Shown in pieces: positions 6,235 to 6,318 of a DNA stretch of 6,318 nucleotides; the first letter of the stretch is position 1; the number at the start of each line of letters is the position of its first letter. The translations under genes and the position numbers were made by a program. The notes beneath the pieces are model-generated. The model saw only the letters and a list, made by a program, of their open reading frames with translations. It had not been told where the DNA came from and made no database searches. Origin of the DNA: JAZQLP01 sp045629205 (GTDB taxonomy: Bacteria > Bacillota > Clostridia > Oscillospirales > UBA644); contig JAZQQT010000054.1 of NCBI GenBank assembly GCA_045629205.1, forward strand, positions 1 to 6,318, given 5' to 3'.

Positions 6235-6262
6235 AAGAAAAGCGACCGAAAAACGGTCGCTT
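6233..6262 (-). terminator. Rho-independent terminator of the paralogous gene at the right edge
   Basis: The minus strand has a 9-bp perfect stem (arms 6254-6262 and 6240-6248, AAGCGACCG with its complement) closing a TTTTT loop, followed by TTTCTTTT. It starts about 17 bases after the stop at 6279-6281, so it closes the gene entering from the right. Its T-tract runs into the next gene's -35 box. Confidence 0.92.
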
Positions 6263-6278
6263 GATTACTGTTTTATTA

Positions 6279-6318
6279 TTATTTGAACGGGTTTTCGGAA
6301 GCTCTGACGCCGACGGTT
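6279..6318 (-). CDS. C-terminal end of a second beta-helix lipoprotein paralog (partial)
   Basis: Only the last 12 codons and the stop lie in the window; the rest is past the right edge. They read TVGVRASENPFK, identical to residues 721-732 of the neighbouring lipoprotein, and the DNA is also nearly identical. The neighbour ends FKQ, while this one ends FK followed by three consecutive in-frame TAA codons. A hairpin terminator follows at the expected distance. From this I infer a tandem paralog, though the identity of the whole upstream gene cannot be seen and a remnant of a duplicated 3' end is also possible. Confidence 0.8.
   Translation of the reverse strand, partial: TVGVRASENPFK
6282..6318. 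repeat. Direct repeat, copy 2 (3' end of the gene at the right edge)
   Basis: This matches 3981-4017 at 36 of 37 bases. The window ends inside the match, so the repeat may extend further to the right. Confidence 0.95.

Overview
The window looks like chromosomal DNA from a strictly anaerobic, low-to-moderate GC Gram-positive bacterium, most likely a gut-type clostridium (Bacillota). The evidence is an oxygen-sensitive glycyl radical enzyme with its radical-SAM activase, strong AGGAG/AGGTG ribosome binding sites, sigma-A type promoters, a Gram-positive style lipoprotein, and U-tailed hairpin terminators. The taxonomic call is an inference from style; no marker gene is present.

All genes lie on the minus strand, so transcription runs from high to low coordinates. 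From the right edge: (a) 6279-6318 is the extreme C-terminal end of a gene that continues outside the window, closed by a hairpin terminator at 6233-6262. (b) A perfect consensus promoter (6206-6234) drives a 733-residue secreted lipoprotein with a right-handed beta-helix (3975-6176). It is followed closely by a small FMN-binding split-barrel protein of the pyridoxamine-phosphate-oxidase superfamily (3546-3938), and this unit ends at a terminator at 3484-3517. (c) A second promoter (3425-3453) drives a Sfp-type 4'-phosphopantetheinyl transferase (2825-3376), a 710-residue glycyl radical enzyme (629-2761) and its activase (1-626, cut by the left edge).

The glycyl radical enzyme and activase form a functional pair: the activase uses a CxxxCxxC-bound [4Fe-4S] cluster and S-adenosylmethionine to put a radical on Gly687 of the enzyme, which passes it to Cys356. 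The enzyme is not pyruvate formate-lyase: it lacks the Cys-Cys pair and carries a GCIEN active-site motif. Its substrate cannot be read from the sequence. The activase has no extra ferredoxin-type cluster domain, which is unusual for a partner of a non-PFL enzyme. The phosphopantetheinyl transferase at the head of the operon has no obvious carrier-protein partner here.

The last 12 codons of the gene entering at the right edge match the end of the beta-helix lipoprotein at 36 of 37 bases, with the one difference silent. The lipoprotein is therefore probably one member of a tandem family. No rRNA, tRNA, CRISPR array, transposon or riboswitch was seen, and no gene-free stretch exceeds about 170 bases.
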